A stretch of 64,000 nucleotides of DNA from Isochrysis galbana (taxonomy: Eukaryota > Haptophyta > Isochrysidales > Isochrysidaceae): positions 2,242,887 to 2,306,886 of the forward strand of contig CM030937.1 of NCBI GenBank assembly GCA_018136815.1. The letters are read 5' to 3'. Within the stretch, counting starts at the first letter, position 1. Each line of letters opens with the position of its first letter. Below, piece by piece: positions 54,476-64,000 of this stretch. Made by a program: the position numbers and the translations under genes. The notes below the pieces were generated by a model, which saw nothing but the letters and a program-made list of their open reading frames with translations, had not been told where the DNA came from and did no database searches.

Positions 54476-56428
54476 ATGAACGAGGAGGCGCAGCCGGTCG
54501 AAGAGACGGTGGTTGACCCGCCGCCCGACGATGCTGTGCCTGCCGCCGAGCCCAGTGAGGAGCCAGTGGCGGCCGAGCCCAGTGAGGAGCCAGTGGGCGA
54601 GGAGCTCACTGGGCAGGCGGCACCTATGAAGGAGGAGCTGGCACCGCCCACCGAGCAGGAGCAGAAGGAGACAGAGGACAAGGGGAATGAAGAAGAGCAC
54701 ACGGCAGATGACGCGGAGGATGCGGTGCTCTCGGAGGACGAGATGGACCCGAACGACTTCGAGGCCACCGTCCCCGAGGAGTGGCAACGTGTCATGTCGA
54801 CGCGCACCCTGCGTGAGGGCACGCCGCTCCCGCTCGACGAGCTCCTGAGCGCGATAGGAGCCATTCTAGAGGGTAAGGTGAAGGCTGACGCAGCAGACCC
54901 GGCGAGCCGTGTCTCTCTCCCCACGTACACCTGGCAGTGGGCATCTACCACCCATGGCTCGCATAAGCTAGCGGAGGTTGGCCTTGCGAGCATCATCAAG
55001 GGTGTGGAGAAGCTCTGGGCATCCAACTCGACCGCCCGCCTCTTCGGCGAACTCAACGGCATGCTCAAAGAGCCACACGATGACGCAGTGAATCGGAAGG
55101 TACTCGGCTTGCTATCGGGTGAGGCGGCGATCTGCGAAGCCGACATGATCTCATACATGTTGACAACAGACGGTGACGGAGCGATTGTCGCCGAGCAGAA
55201 CTCCAAGACCGCCATTGCCAGGCTCAACCTTCCCGAGGCTGAGCTAGAGAAGGTCGAGGCCGTCTTAGAGAAAGGGCCGACCAGGCTGGATGTCCTCCTG
55301 CTGGCCACTATCCAGCCCGTCCGCGACGCGCTTGCTGAGGCCGCCGAAGGCGACGCTGCGGAGGTGGGAGAGGAAGAGGGCACCGACAGGGTTGCAGCAG
55401 ACGAGGAGGCAGCTGCGGAAGTCGCCGTGGACGAAGAGGCGGCGCAAGCGAATGCCAACGCCGAGCGCGTCTCGGCAGCCCTCGATTGGGCAGCAGTGGT
55501 TGCCAAGCTGCCCATCGGCACCGAAGAAAAGGAGGGCCGCGTCGCGCTGTACAATGCGTGCGCGAACGGCGCCACGTCAATGAGCCATGAGCAGGCGTCC
55601 GAAGGGCTGCTCAAGCATCTGAAGCTGAGTGCAGCGGCAAGCGAGGTCTTTAGCCCTGCGGTCGACAAAGGTCTTGCGCTGGCGGGGGAGCTTTGCAATC
55701 GTCGGGCTCAAGAGGAAGGGAGCTCTGACGCGCTCAGTCGGTGGGGATTCTTCCTCTTAGTTGCATACTTGCGCCACTTTGTCGAGCTATTGATGACACT
55801 AAACCGATTGACGGCGATTGAAGCGGCCAACTCCATCAGCGAAGACGAATTTAGAACGATTTGTGGCAAGCTGGCGGATTGGAATGCGCCAGTCGACGAC
55901 CCGATGGCAGAATTTCTCACACTCTCCAACGGCGGCGAGCTCTCCTTCGACACGCTATGCGATTGGTGTCTGAAAGCGTCAGTTGAGGCGATCGCTGCAT
56001 CCGGGGAGGAGGCCGCGGCGCAGGAGGAAGAAGCGGCGCGCACATACGGTGAGGCGCTCCTCCCGCCTAGCGAGCCACTGGATCCGGTGTTGGAGCGGAC
56101 GGAGCGATCGAACTTTGACGAGTCGGCGCTGGGCTCGGTTCACAAAGGCTTCTTCGACGCCTCAAAGCTCGATTCCATGGCGGAGGGCGGCGGCGAACTT
56201 GAGGCCAAGCTTGCCGCAACCCTCGAGGAACTCGAGAAGTTGAAAAGTGAGAAGGCTGCGCAGGACAAGAAGATGGCTACCGTCCTCGATGCCAATGAGA
56301 CAATGCGGACACAGCTCAAGGAGTTGAACATGGTAGTTGAGGGGGTAGTGAAAAGGGAGTTGCAAAGGGTTAAGGCCGCCAAGGCCGGGCCGCGCGGGCG
56401 TTCTTCACCCACCAAATTTGGCCGGTGA
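54476..56428 (+). CDS. acidic helical protein with EF-hand-like segments, unknown family
   Basis: 650 aa from the ATG at 54476. Residues 1-100 are Glu/Pro-rich with a short duplicated AEPSEEPV unit. The middle is helical with two related all-alpha regions separated by an acidic Ala/Glu linker (EGDAAEVGEEEGTDRVAADE region). Loops such as LTTDGDGAIVAEQN and ISEDEF, and later GGELSFDTLCDW, resemble EF-hand loops but lack a full set of Ca2+ ligands. The C-terminus (about 580-640) is a coiled coil (ELEAKLAATLEELEKLKSEK) ending in a basic SPTKFGR tail. I do not recognise the family; the layout recalls cytoskeletal or flagellar proteins, which is only an impression. Single exon. Confidence 0.75.
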   Translation: MNEEAQPVEETVVDPPPDDAVPAAEPSEEPVAAEPSEEPVGEELTGQAAPMKEELAPPTEQEQKETEDKGNEEEHTADDAEDAVLSEDEMDPNDFEATVPEEWQRVMSTRTLREGTPLPLDELLSAIGAILEGKVKADAADPASRVSLPTYTWQWASTTHGSHKLAEVGLASIIKGVEKLWASNSTARLFGELNGMLKEPHDDAVNRKVLGLLSGEAAICEADMISYMLTTDGDGAIVAEQNSKTAIARLNLPEAELEKVEAVLEKGPTRLDVLLLATIQPVRDALAEAAEGDAAEVGEEEGTDRVAADEEAAAEVAVDEEAAQANANAERVSAALDWAAVVAKLPIGTEEKEGRVALYNACANGATSMSHEQASEGLLKHLKLSAAASEVFSPAVDKGLALAGELCNRRAQEEGSSDALSRWGFFLLVAYLRHFVELLMTLNRLTAIEAANSISEDEFRTICGKLADWNAPVDDPMAEFLTLSNGGELSFDTLCDWCLKASVEAIAASGEEAAAQEEEAARTYGEALLPPSEPLDPVLERTERSNFDESALGSVHKGFFDASKLDSMAEGGGELEAKLAATLEELEKLKSEKAAQDKKMATVLDANETMRTQLKELNMVVEGVVKRELQRVKAAKAGPRGRSSPTKFGR

Positions 56429-56959
56429 ATGTTGTTGCAAGGAGTGCAGCTGGCTCGGGTGCCCACGCGCGTGGCCGCGAGTCCTGAGAGTGCCCTGTCT
56501 AGAGTGGCGGTCTCTATGTTTTCTCCCAGGTGAAGGAGCGCTGTCGACGGCCAAAGGAGCGTGCATCCAAGGGGGGCATCTTCTTACTTACACCAGCTTT
56601 TTCTTCCTTGTGTCTAGCGTCACAATGTCGGGCGCTGTGCGTACGCTCGCCATCATGGTGCTCTTCTCGAGCTTTGCGCGTGGTGTTGCTGGTCGACGTG
56701 AGTCGACGAGGGAGGCAGGAGGATGGCACTATGGCGCGGGGCTTCGGATGCTTTATTCGCCGCTGTGTGCTATTGTGAGCAGAGATTGCTTTCCGCTTTC
56801 CGCTTCAATTTGCCTACTGTCTTTCGATAACTATATTTCAGCTAAGTTTATATTTGGTTGCGATAGAGCGCGCCGACGCGGCTCTTCTCTCCTTCGGCCC
56901 CCCCGCCCCCGTCAAGGGCGCCAATAGTCCCCATCCATGGAGCAGTTGCTGGCGATAAG
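56429..56959. other. intergenic region
   Basis: Holds a scrap (about 56838-56862, GCTAAGTTTATATTTGGTTG) resembling the SINE-like head, 115 bp upstream of copy B. No gene. Confidence 0.4.
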
Positions 56960-57753
56960 ATAGAGCTGCTTAACGTCAACTAAGTTTATACTTGGTTGAC
57001 CCATGGGGGGGCACGAGCCCCCCCCTCTCTCCACTCCTCCCCTGCCATGGGGGAGGAACCACCCATCCTCCTAGCATGCCTGATGGCTTGCCAGGAGGCC
57101 ACTGCCTTACTGATCCACTCCCTTCCCCACAGGCTCGCCCCATTCGCCCATCCTGGCCCCTCGTGGCCAGCCCATTGCTCCAACCCCCCCTCCCCCCCTG
57201 GTCGACAGGCAGACAGGTGCAGCGTGGGGGCTCCAGAGGCTCAGGAGCGCCAGCGAGGGGGAGGCAGGGGAGGCCAGGGCCCAGCCCCAGCCTCCTCTGC
57301 CCCCTGAGCTGGCCTCCAAGAGCCTCCAGGGGCCGCCAGAGGGCAGCTGGAGGCCTGGCGCAGGCGCGCCATCGCGCGTGCCGCAGGAGAGGGGAGAGAG
57401 AGCGCGGAGAAGGGGGGGGGCGGAGCGAGAGCTCCGCCCACCGGAAAATCGGTAAGTCCCGCTCCTGTTTACAGGATAAGTCGGGACAGAGTCGGCCGCC
57501 CACTCGGAGACACAGGAGGAAGGGGGGGAAAGATCACCGGGGGGAGGCGCGGGCCACCGGACCATATCTAAGCCCTTCACCCCTATCCCCCTAGTAGTGT
57601 ACGGGGGGAGTCGCCTTATGGCGGGGGGAGAAGAGCCGGGGGAATGGGGGTGTAGAAAGTATGCTACGTACTACGTGTAGTAGGTAGTGGTTCCATTCGC
57701 CGCGAGTGCGGTAAGAATATTAAAAAGTTTTAAAAAATAGAGCTGCTTAACGT
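56960..57753 (+). mobile_element. SINE-like element, copy B, with 17-bp target duplication
   Basis: Element 56977-57736 (760 bp) between perfect 17-bp repeats ATAGAGCTGCTTAACGT (56960-56976 and 57737-57753). The head and body match copy A closely; the tail is GCCGC-GAGT-GCGGT plus AAGAATATTAAAAAGTTTT. It differs from A and C at more positions than those differ from each other, so it belongs to a sister lineage or is slightly older. Confidence 0.9.
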
Positions 57754-59361
57754 TAAGCGTTGAACACTGTTCAAATTCTGAACAAGAACAACACTTAGCA
57801 ACAAGCCTCTGAGCCGAACAAGAACAACAACGAGAAGTTGAACAAGAACAAAAAGAACACGAAGCGGCGACTGAACACTATGAACAGTGTTGAACACCGT
57901 TGCCAGTGTCGAGTGTCGAGTGTCTCGCTGGGTGGAATGTCGCCGACGAGACCTTGAGGCTTAAAATAACCCACAGGTTAGAAGTAAAAGTCTGTCATCG
58001 TATGGAATACGACAGAACGACAACAACAAGGAGATTGAAAGCGAGCTCGAGACCAAGGCTGACACCCATAAGGACCACCACGCCAAACGAGACAAACCAT
58101 CGAACAAATCGGAGAGCAACATACGTATCGCACCGACGAGAAAGGGAAGAAAGAGAAGGAGAGAGCCTGGGACCACCCCCACCGCACCATCGATCGCGAC
58201 GGACCACGACGACGAGGAGGAAGAGGAGGAGACCTGTGAGTGCTTGAGGCTGAGGGGGGCTCAGTCCTCAAGGGTAGGAGGACGCGGTGGAGAGAAGGAG
58301 AGAGAACAAACAGCGGGCATATGCAAGGCAATGGGGAAAAGCAAGGGGGGCAGTGGGAGGCGGAGGCTTGGCGAGGCGGAGGTGAGGCGAGCGGCGGAGG
58401 AATGGCGAGGGAAGGCAGAGGCTGACCGCGCTCGTCCCCGCAGAGGTGAGCCATGCTCATCCCATGGGTCAGAGCGGGCTGATGAGTGAGACGGGCCCAG
58501 ACGGGCATGTGCACCATGCACATGTGCCGGGCTATGGCCGGAGAGGTGTGAGATGTGTGGCGAGGGCGTGCGGTGAGTGAGGGTTGTCTTCAAACTGTCG
58601 AATCAAGCCGAAGCTTGATCGTGGCAAGCCTCAGCGGGGCTAGGGGTATGGAGTGAAGAGAAGTCTTGAGAGAGCGGGGGAAAGGGCGCGCTACATCGCG
58701 ACGACGGCCCACGAGACACCACCCCATCACTCACTCACCAACAAGAAAACTCCGAAAACTAACGCAACATCGCACAAACAAACCAATGAAACAAATAAGG
58801 ACAAAGGAACACAAATTCGGCGTGCAATGCGCAATGCGGCGGAGCTTCGAGGTAACTCATCGGCAAAAACAAAACTCACTCAATTTTCTCACACACTACA
58901 CATTGATAGAAGCACCGCATCCGCCTAGAGTATATAAAATACTATGGATGCGACAGAAGGGCGGGTCGCGCGTCGCGCGGTCGCGCAGCGCAGATGGCGG
59001 GTGGGAAGAGAACGGGGCGGATCAAGCGGATAAGGACGAGGGCGTCTGCCTGTGAAAAGACCCCATCGCCGCACGGCGTGAAGAGAGAGAGGCCCGCGAC
59101 CTGCCGATGGCAGGAACAGCGGGCAGGCGGCGATCGCGCGTCTCTGCGAGTATTTTGGTCTCATGGAGATCCCGAAATAAGATTTGAATCGTTTCTATTT
59201 TAATCATTATCGCCATGAAAGCAGAACGAATGAGAGGGGAAAAGGGAACTCGACGGAGGATATTGCTCTGCGCGCCCTCCCTCTCTCTCTCTACACACAC
59301 ACACGCACACACACTCTCTCTCCTTCCCTGCCTCCATCTCTCTCTCATTCTCTCTCTCTCT

Positions 59362-59413
<52 letters not shown>

Positions 59414-59500
59414 GGGCTTTGGGGGGGGAGGGGAAGAACGACGGAGAGGAGACGGAGAGTGAGAGAGAGAAAGAGGGGGGGGGGGGGGGGGGGAGGGAGG

Positions 59501-59535
<35 letters not shown>

Positions 59536-59564
59536 CAGAGGGGAGGGGAAGAGGGAGCGGCTGC
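57754..59564. other. intergenic region
   Basis: Starts with GAACAAGAAC-type short repeats and GTTGAACAC words (57770-57905). Ends with a CT-rich then GA-rich tract (59275-59540) up to the GST start. Open frames such as 57900-58247 are Arg/Thr-biased and unsupported. Confidence 0.4.
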
Positions 59565-61723
59565 ATGCACGCGCGGCTGCTTCTGCTCGCGCTCGCGCCC
59601 TCCTCCGCAAGCCGGCTCGGGCCGAGGGTACCCCAGCCCCGGGTGTTGCGAGCGCCCACCATGGGCTTCGCGGACATGCTCTCCCACCTCGTCGGCAAGA
59701 CGGAGCCCGCCCAGATCCGACGAGAGACGGCGCCCTCATGGGAGCAGCTCCACCTCCTCTGGAGCGACAAGGCGACCGAGCACGAGCGAGGCTTCCGTGA
59801 GCGGTTGGCCGCAGGCACTGGACAAGACGCATGTCACCTTGCTACCATACGACTCTTTGACGGCACCAAGGAGGACGCCGAGCGCGTCGTTCTCTACCGC
59901 GACACGGTAACTGCCGTCCACTTCCCCCCCACCTTCCCTCCCTGATTGACCTGCTGACATGTGATGCTAACCATCGAGGGCCTTTGGAGTGCACACGGAC
60001 AGGTGCGAGTCGACGATGAGCCACAAAGCCCTTGCACTTTCGTAGGCCGCATGGTGCCCATACTGTGAGAAGGTCTGGATCGCTCTGGAGGAGAAGCGAG
60101 TGCCGTACATGGTGAAGAAGATCAACATGAACTGCTACGGCGACAAGCCAGATTGGTTCTGGCGCCTCAACCCGTCCGGTGGTATTCCCGTTGCGGAGAT
60201 TGATGGCCAGGTGATGAAAGAGACGCACAGGGTCTCAAAATGCCCTTGGACTTGCACACGGCGCGAAGGGCGCACCCCGCACCTGTTGACTTCCTCGAGC
60301 ATTTTCTGACGGAATCTATCGGTCCAATCGTGCAGGTCATTACGGAATCCAATGACATCCTCATGACACTCGAGAATACTTTCTCGGGTGGCTCGTACCG
60401 GTCGCTGCTGCCTGCACAGGTGTGCGCGAATATTCCTAGTGGAGTGCACGGCGACTCCGAGACGGATTGGCCCAATTGGTCCTGGGACCCGACTGAATGT
60501 GTGCTGACGTGAAGTAACCCTCCCCCCCCCCTCCTTTTCGCGCTTGCGAATGGCAGGGCGACTTCTCTCACGAACGGGTGCGCCCGCTGCTCTCGCTCGA
60601 GCGCAAGATATTCTCCTGTTGGTTCCGATGGCTCACGTCGACGATGAATGAGGGTGCTCAGCGGCTCAATTTTGTCAGCTTGATGGATGACGTCGAAGAG
60701 GAGCTTAAGAAGGGCGGCGGGCCTTTCTTCTTGGGCAAGGAGCTGTCGATGGTCGACTGCATGTTTGCGCCGTTCCTCGAGCGAATGGCGGCCTCGCTTC
60801 CATACTACAAGGGCCTGCCCATCCGCCGCCAGCCGCAGGTGTGCGTTCCGCCTCCCCGTGGGATGCGATCCGTCGGGTGTAGAAGCGCGAGCCTGGTCGA
60901 CCGGAATAGCAGAGCTCGCCATATGAAGCGCGCCACACTCCATAGACTCCGAACACAGGTGTCTCGTATGGTCTGTCTCGTAGAGGTGTATGCGCGCATA
61001 GACAACGTGTGCCCCTTGAGCTTCGCACCGCGTTATGTGACGTCTTCTGAGCAGAAACTTTGTCTTATACCAATCATCCTTGGTTTCTCCATACAGTGGC
61101 CAAACGTCGAGGCATGGTTCCTGGCGATGGAGAGCAAGCCGTCCTATCGAAACATCGCCTCCGATTTCTACACACACTGCCACGATCTCCCGCCGCAGAT
61201 TGGCCGCTGTCAAGTATCGGGCCCGGAAGCACAGGCGTTCGCCGACCGCATTGATGGTGCGGATGGACGTGCGTGGCGGTTGCCCCTTCCTCCGCTCGAT
61301 GAAGAGCCGCAGCCGCTTGGCGGGTTTGGTCAAGACGAGGACGCCGCCAAGCGTGAGGCTGCTGAGCGTATTATCGCCAACCACAAGGCTGTCGTGCGAT
61401 TCGCAGCTCGCGCAGGCGGCGGCGCTGGCTTCCCGCCCGTCTCCGCGCCTCTCTCGGATCCCCGTGCGGGAGTGTTTGAGGCGAGCATACCGCAAGTGGA
61501 CGCTGCGCTCCGTCACACAGTCCACGCGCTTCTCGTCGGCCCTGACAATGCACTCGCCCAACCGAGCGAGGGCCTCGAATCGCCCATTGTAACCGCATCA
61601 CTCGGCTACTTGCGTGATCGTATCTCAGTCCCTCGCGACATGGGGGCTCCGGCTGCGCGCCAGCTGCGGGCCCATCTCAACGAGGTAATAGAGCGAGTCG
61701 GTGCGGCCACGGTGGTGGCTTGA
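59565..61723 (+). CDS. glutathione S-transferase-like protein with presequence, five exons
   Basis: Exons 59565-59906, 60046-60210, 60336-60419, 60557-60838 and 61097-61723; four phase-0 introns (139, 125, 137 and 258 nt; donors GTAACT, GTGATG, GTGTGC, GTGTGC). Total 499 aa. The N-terminus (MHARLLLLALAPSSASRLGP) is signal-like and followed by a basic stretch, so organelle targeting is likely. The GST N-domain has AAWCPYC (C118, C121; the usual Ser/Tyr position holds a CxxC redox motif) and GGIPVAEIDGQ then ESNDILMTLE. The C-domain has FFLGKELSMVDCMFAPFLER and WPNVEAWFLAMESKPSYRNI. A CPYC site is typical of omega/lambda-type GSTs with thiol-transferase or dehydroascorbate-reductase activity. 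About 150 C-terminal residues after DLPPQIGRC are an extension of unknown role. Confidence 0.85.
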
Positions 61724-63045
61724 GCTCCACGCCCATGTGGTTTTGTATGACATCTTGACATAGGTTAAACGCATCCTATCTTCTTGAGCACCGATACCGC
61801 TTCAAAGAGGCGCGCCAAAAGCGCCTTCTCCTTATTTCTTTGTGCCTGAGTTGGGCAGCGCTCTCTCCACATTTAGGTATAGATTTGCGATGATGTACAA
61901 TCAAAAAGGCGCAACCTGAGGTCCAGTTTTTCACCCCGCACCCTCCCGTTTTGGCAGAAAGCTATAGGAGCACGCACGCTCCACACTTTGGAGGGTGGAT
62001 CTGCAACCCGCAACTCGCCACCCCTCATTTCAGGGGTCAGGGGCTCCTCCCCGGGTGAAGCTGACGACCGTCTGACATAAGCTAATTTTTTTATCCCGTA
62101 CTCTCACTCTCATTCTGACTCATTCTCATTTTATGTTAATTACGCAATAGCTGCACCCACACGTTTCCCTTTGCGCCATTGGCCCGAGTGCCCGAGTGCA
62201 ACATCTGTGAAGGTGCGCAACCTGAGGCGCCTTAGTTTTTGCTTGTCACGCCCACCCACACCCACCACCCACCGACCCACCACCCACCTCATCGTTGGTC
62301 CTTGGTATTCAACAATAGCTTAGGCCATACCCCTCCTATTCGCTATTCGCTAAGCACGATAGACTCGGCTGGCGTCTGGGACAGCTCAAGCAGCCATGGG
62401 CATGGGCAGATATAATAAAACAACTGCGAATATTAGTGCCGCTACCTACTGCCACTTGCCACTAGCCACGCACCAACACAACAAGCAACAAGCCACGACA
62501 CACATGACCGCATTATAATCTCAGGCACACAAAACTATGAATAACCTGATTATACCTCCCCCCTCGCAGGCCGCAGGCCCCCAGCTCCCGTTAGAACTCC
62601 CCACAAGCTCATTGGTCATTGGCCGGAGTGGCAAAACCCAGTTAGTCGCCAATGTAGCATGTACATTGACATTGAAGACTTAGTAGGGAAAAGCACCGGG
62701 GGGGGGGAGGGGGGAGCGAGCCTTTGCAGTCGTCCTGTTGAGAATGAAAGGCCCTTAGCCCTTAGGGCAAGCCAGTCTGCCCGAGCGGTCCTCCGTAGAA
62801 TAAGCGACGGCGCCCGGGGAACCTCTTACTTCGAGAGGGCTCCCCTGAGCGTGCTTGCGCCGCTCCCTCCGCTCCTCCAACTGTCGCCAGCCTCTCACTC
62901 CGCCCATTTACTAACGTAAACGGGGCTCGGTGATCGTTGAATCCCCGGTTCGGGTTCGGCCTTGTCACAGGGTGGTAAGGCGTAAGGCCACTGAAGGGGC
63001 AGGCGCCCTCACCGTCGCCGTCGCCGCCGTCGCCGTCGCCCCTCC
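61724..63045. other. intergenic region
   Basis: Contains the word GCGCAACCTGAGG at about 61909 and 62217 and simple repeats (CACCCACC). No gene supported. Confidence 0.4.
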
Positions 63046-63829
63046 TAGAACACCGTCGCTCAACTAAGTTTATACTTGGTTGACCCATGGGGGGGCACGA
63101 GCCCCCCCCTCTCTCCACTCCTCCCCTGCCATGGGGGAGGAACCACCCATCCTCCTGGCACGCCTGATGGCTTGCCAGGAGGCCACTGCCCTACTGACCC
63201 ACTCCCTTCCCCACAGGCTCGCCCCATTCGCCCATCCTGGCCCCTCGTGGCCAGCCCATTGCTCCAACCCCCCCTCCCCCCCTGGTCGACAGGCAGACAG
63301 GTGCTGATTGGGGGCCCCAGAGGCTCAGGAGCGCCAGCGAGGGAGAGGCAGGGGAGGCCAGGGCCCAGTCCCAGCCTCCTCTGCCCCCAGAGCTGGCCTC
63401 CAGGAGCCTCCAGGGGTCGCCAGGGGCAGCTGCAGGCCTGCCGCAGGCGCGCCATCGCGCGTGCCGCAGGAGAGGGGAGAGAGAGCGCGGAGAAGGGGGT
63501 GGGCGGAGCGAGAGCTCCGCTCACCGAAAAATAGGTAAGTCCCGCACCTGTTTACAGGATAAGTCGGGGCTGAGACCGCCGCCCACTCGGAGACACAGGA
63601 GGAAGGGGGGAATGATCACCGGGGGGGGGCGCGGGCCACCGGACCATATCTAAGCCCTTCACCCCTATCCCCCTAGTAGTGCACGGGGGGAGTCGCCTTA
63701 TGGCGGGGGGAGAAGGGCCGGGGAAGTGGGGGTGTAGAAAGTTTCCTACGTGAGTAGAAAGTAGAGGGTCCACGGCCGCGTGTGCGGTGAGACTATTAAA
63801 AGGTTTATTTTATTTAGAACACCGTCGCT
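63046..63829 (+). mobile_element. SINE-like element, copy C, with 15-bp target duplication
   Basis: Element 63061-63814 (754 bp) between perfect repeats TAGAACACCGTCGCT (63046-63060 and 63815-63829; the next two bases CA also match). By eye it is nearly identical to copy A, including the GCCGC-GTGT-GCGGT stem and GACTATTAAAAGGTTTATTT tail, so both are young. It lies immediately downstream of a candidate splice donor of a minus-strand gene (63832). Confidence 0.92.
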
Positions 63830-63832
63830 CAC

Positions 63833-64000
63833 CTGAAGGCCGTTGGAAGAGGCGCGCACTGCGCTTCCATACAATACTTTCATCTGTTTCTGTTTGAGGA
63901 AGGTTTCAGGAGAACGCGACTTCTTCTTCTTAGAACTCCCTCCTGAATCCCTCTTCCAACCCTTTTTCAAAAAGACTTGTTTAACTTTGCAAAAACCCTT
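63833..64000 (-). CDS. partial exon of a Lys/Ser-rich protein, cut by the window edge
   Basis: Open from the right edge to 63833 on the minus strand: ...VFLKKGWKRDSGGSSKKKKS, then SPETFLKQKQMKVLYGSAVR and ASSNGLQ. It stops at a good donor CAG|GTGAGC (63832-63827, phase 0). The basic cluster could be a nuclear localisation signal. The family is not recognised. If the donor is used, copy C sits inside the following intron. Confidence 0.4.

Overview
This is a GC-rich nuclear window from a photosynthetic eukaryote, most likely an alga with a secondary (complex) plastid; a haptophyte fits best, but a heterokont cannot be excluded. Two genes carry plastid functions (Mg-chelatase subunit ChlD; a NusG-type transcription factor). 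Both begin with a hydrophobic signal peptide followed by a basic or Ala-rich stretch, as expected for import into a plastid surrounded by ER-derived membrane. Genes have short spliceosomal GT-AG introns (about 70-260 nt), or none, with an unusual GTG-type donor. The taxon call is inference.

Layout: (1) 0-13 kb: ankyrin-repeat protein (-), eIF2alpha-family kinase (+), a fossil Ty3/gypsy scrap, a three-exon type II membrane protein (-) and a membrane-anchored CHY zinc-finger protein (+). (2) 13-17 kb: repeat-rich, with a bounded hAT element (20-bp inverted repeats, 8-bp target duplication). (3) 17-24 kb: very-long-chain 3-ketoacyl-CoA reductase (-), ChlD (+) and a small Tudor-knot ORF. (4) 24.6-31.2 kb: GT25 glycosyltransferase (+), a zinc-ribbon transposase-like piece (-) and a CCR4-type exonuclease/phosphatase (+). 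(5) 31-41 kb: mobile-element zone with SINE-like copies, a piggyBac-like fragment, the plastid SAP-NusG gene (-) and a 5'-truncated LINE. (6) 41-47 kb: small presequence-bearing protein (-) and UBA-UIM-calpain (+). (7) 47-51 kb: a possible 658-bp inverted-repeat element and a Ty1/copia fossil. (8) 51.7-56.4 kb: three-exon NMN adenylyltransferase (-) and an acidic coiled-coil protein (+). (9) 57-64 kb: SINE-like copy B, a five-exon GST (+), copy C, and an exon cut by the right edge (-).

The most distinctive system is a family of about 755-bp SINE-like elements. Three copies (31945-32696, 56977-57736, 63061-63814) have a common 5' start and perfect 15-17-bp target duplications. Their 3' end is a GC stem-loop followed by TATTAAAAGGTTT, and the same tail terminates a LINE at 40720. 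This looks like a non-autonomous/autonomous retroposon pair, with older relatives elsewhere in the window. A second general pattern is that nearly every start codon lies just downstream of a 30-250-bp homopurine/homopyrimidine tract.

No CRISPR, rRNA or convincing tRNA was found. Genes are monocistronic; links between neighbours are limited to the shared plastid destination of ChlD and SAP-NusG.
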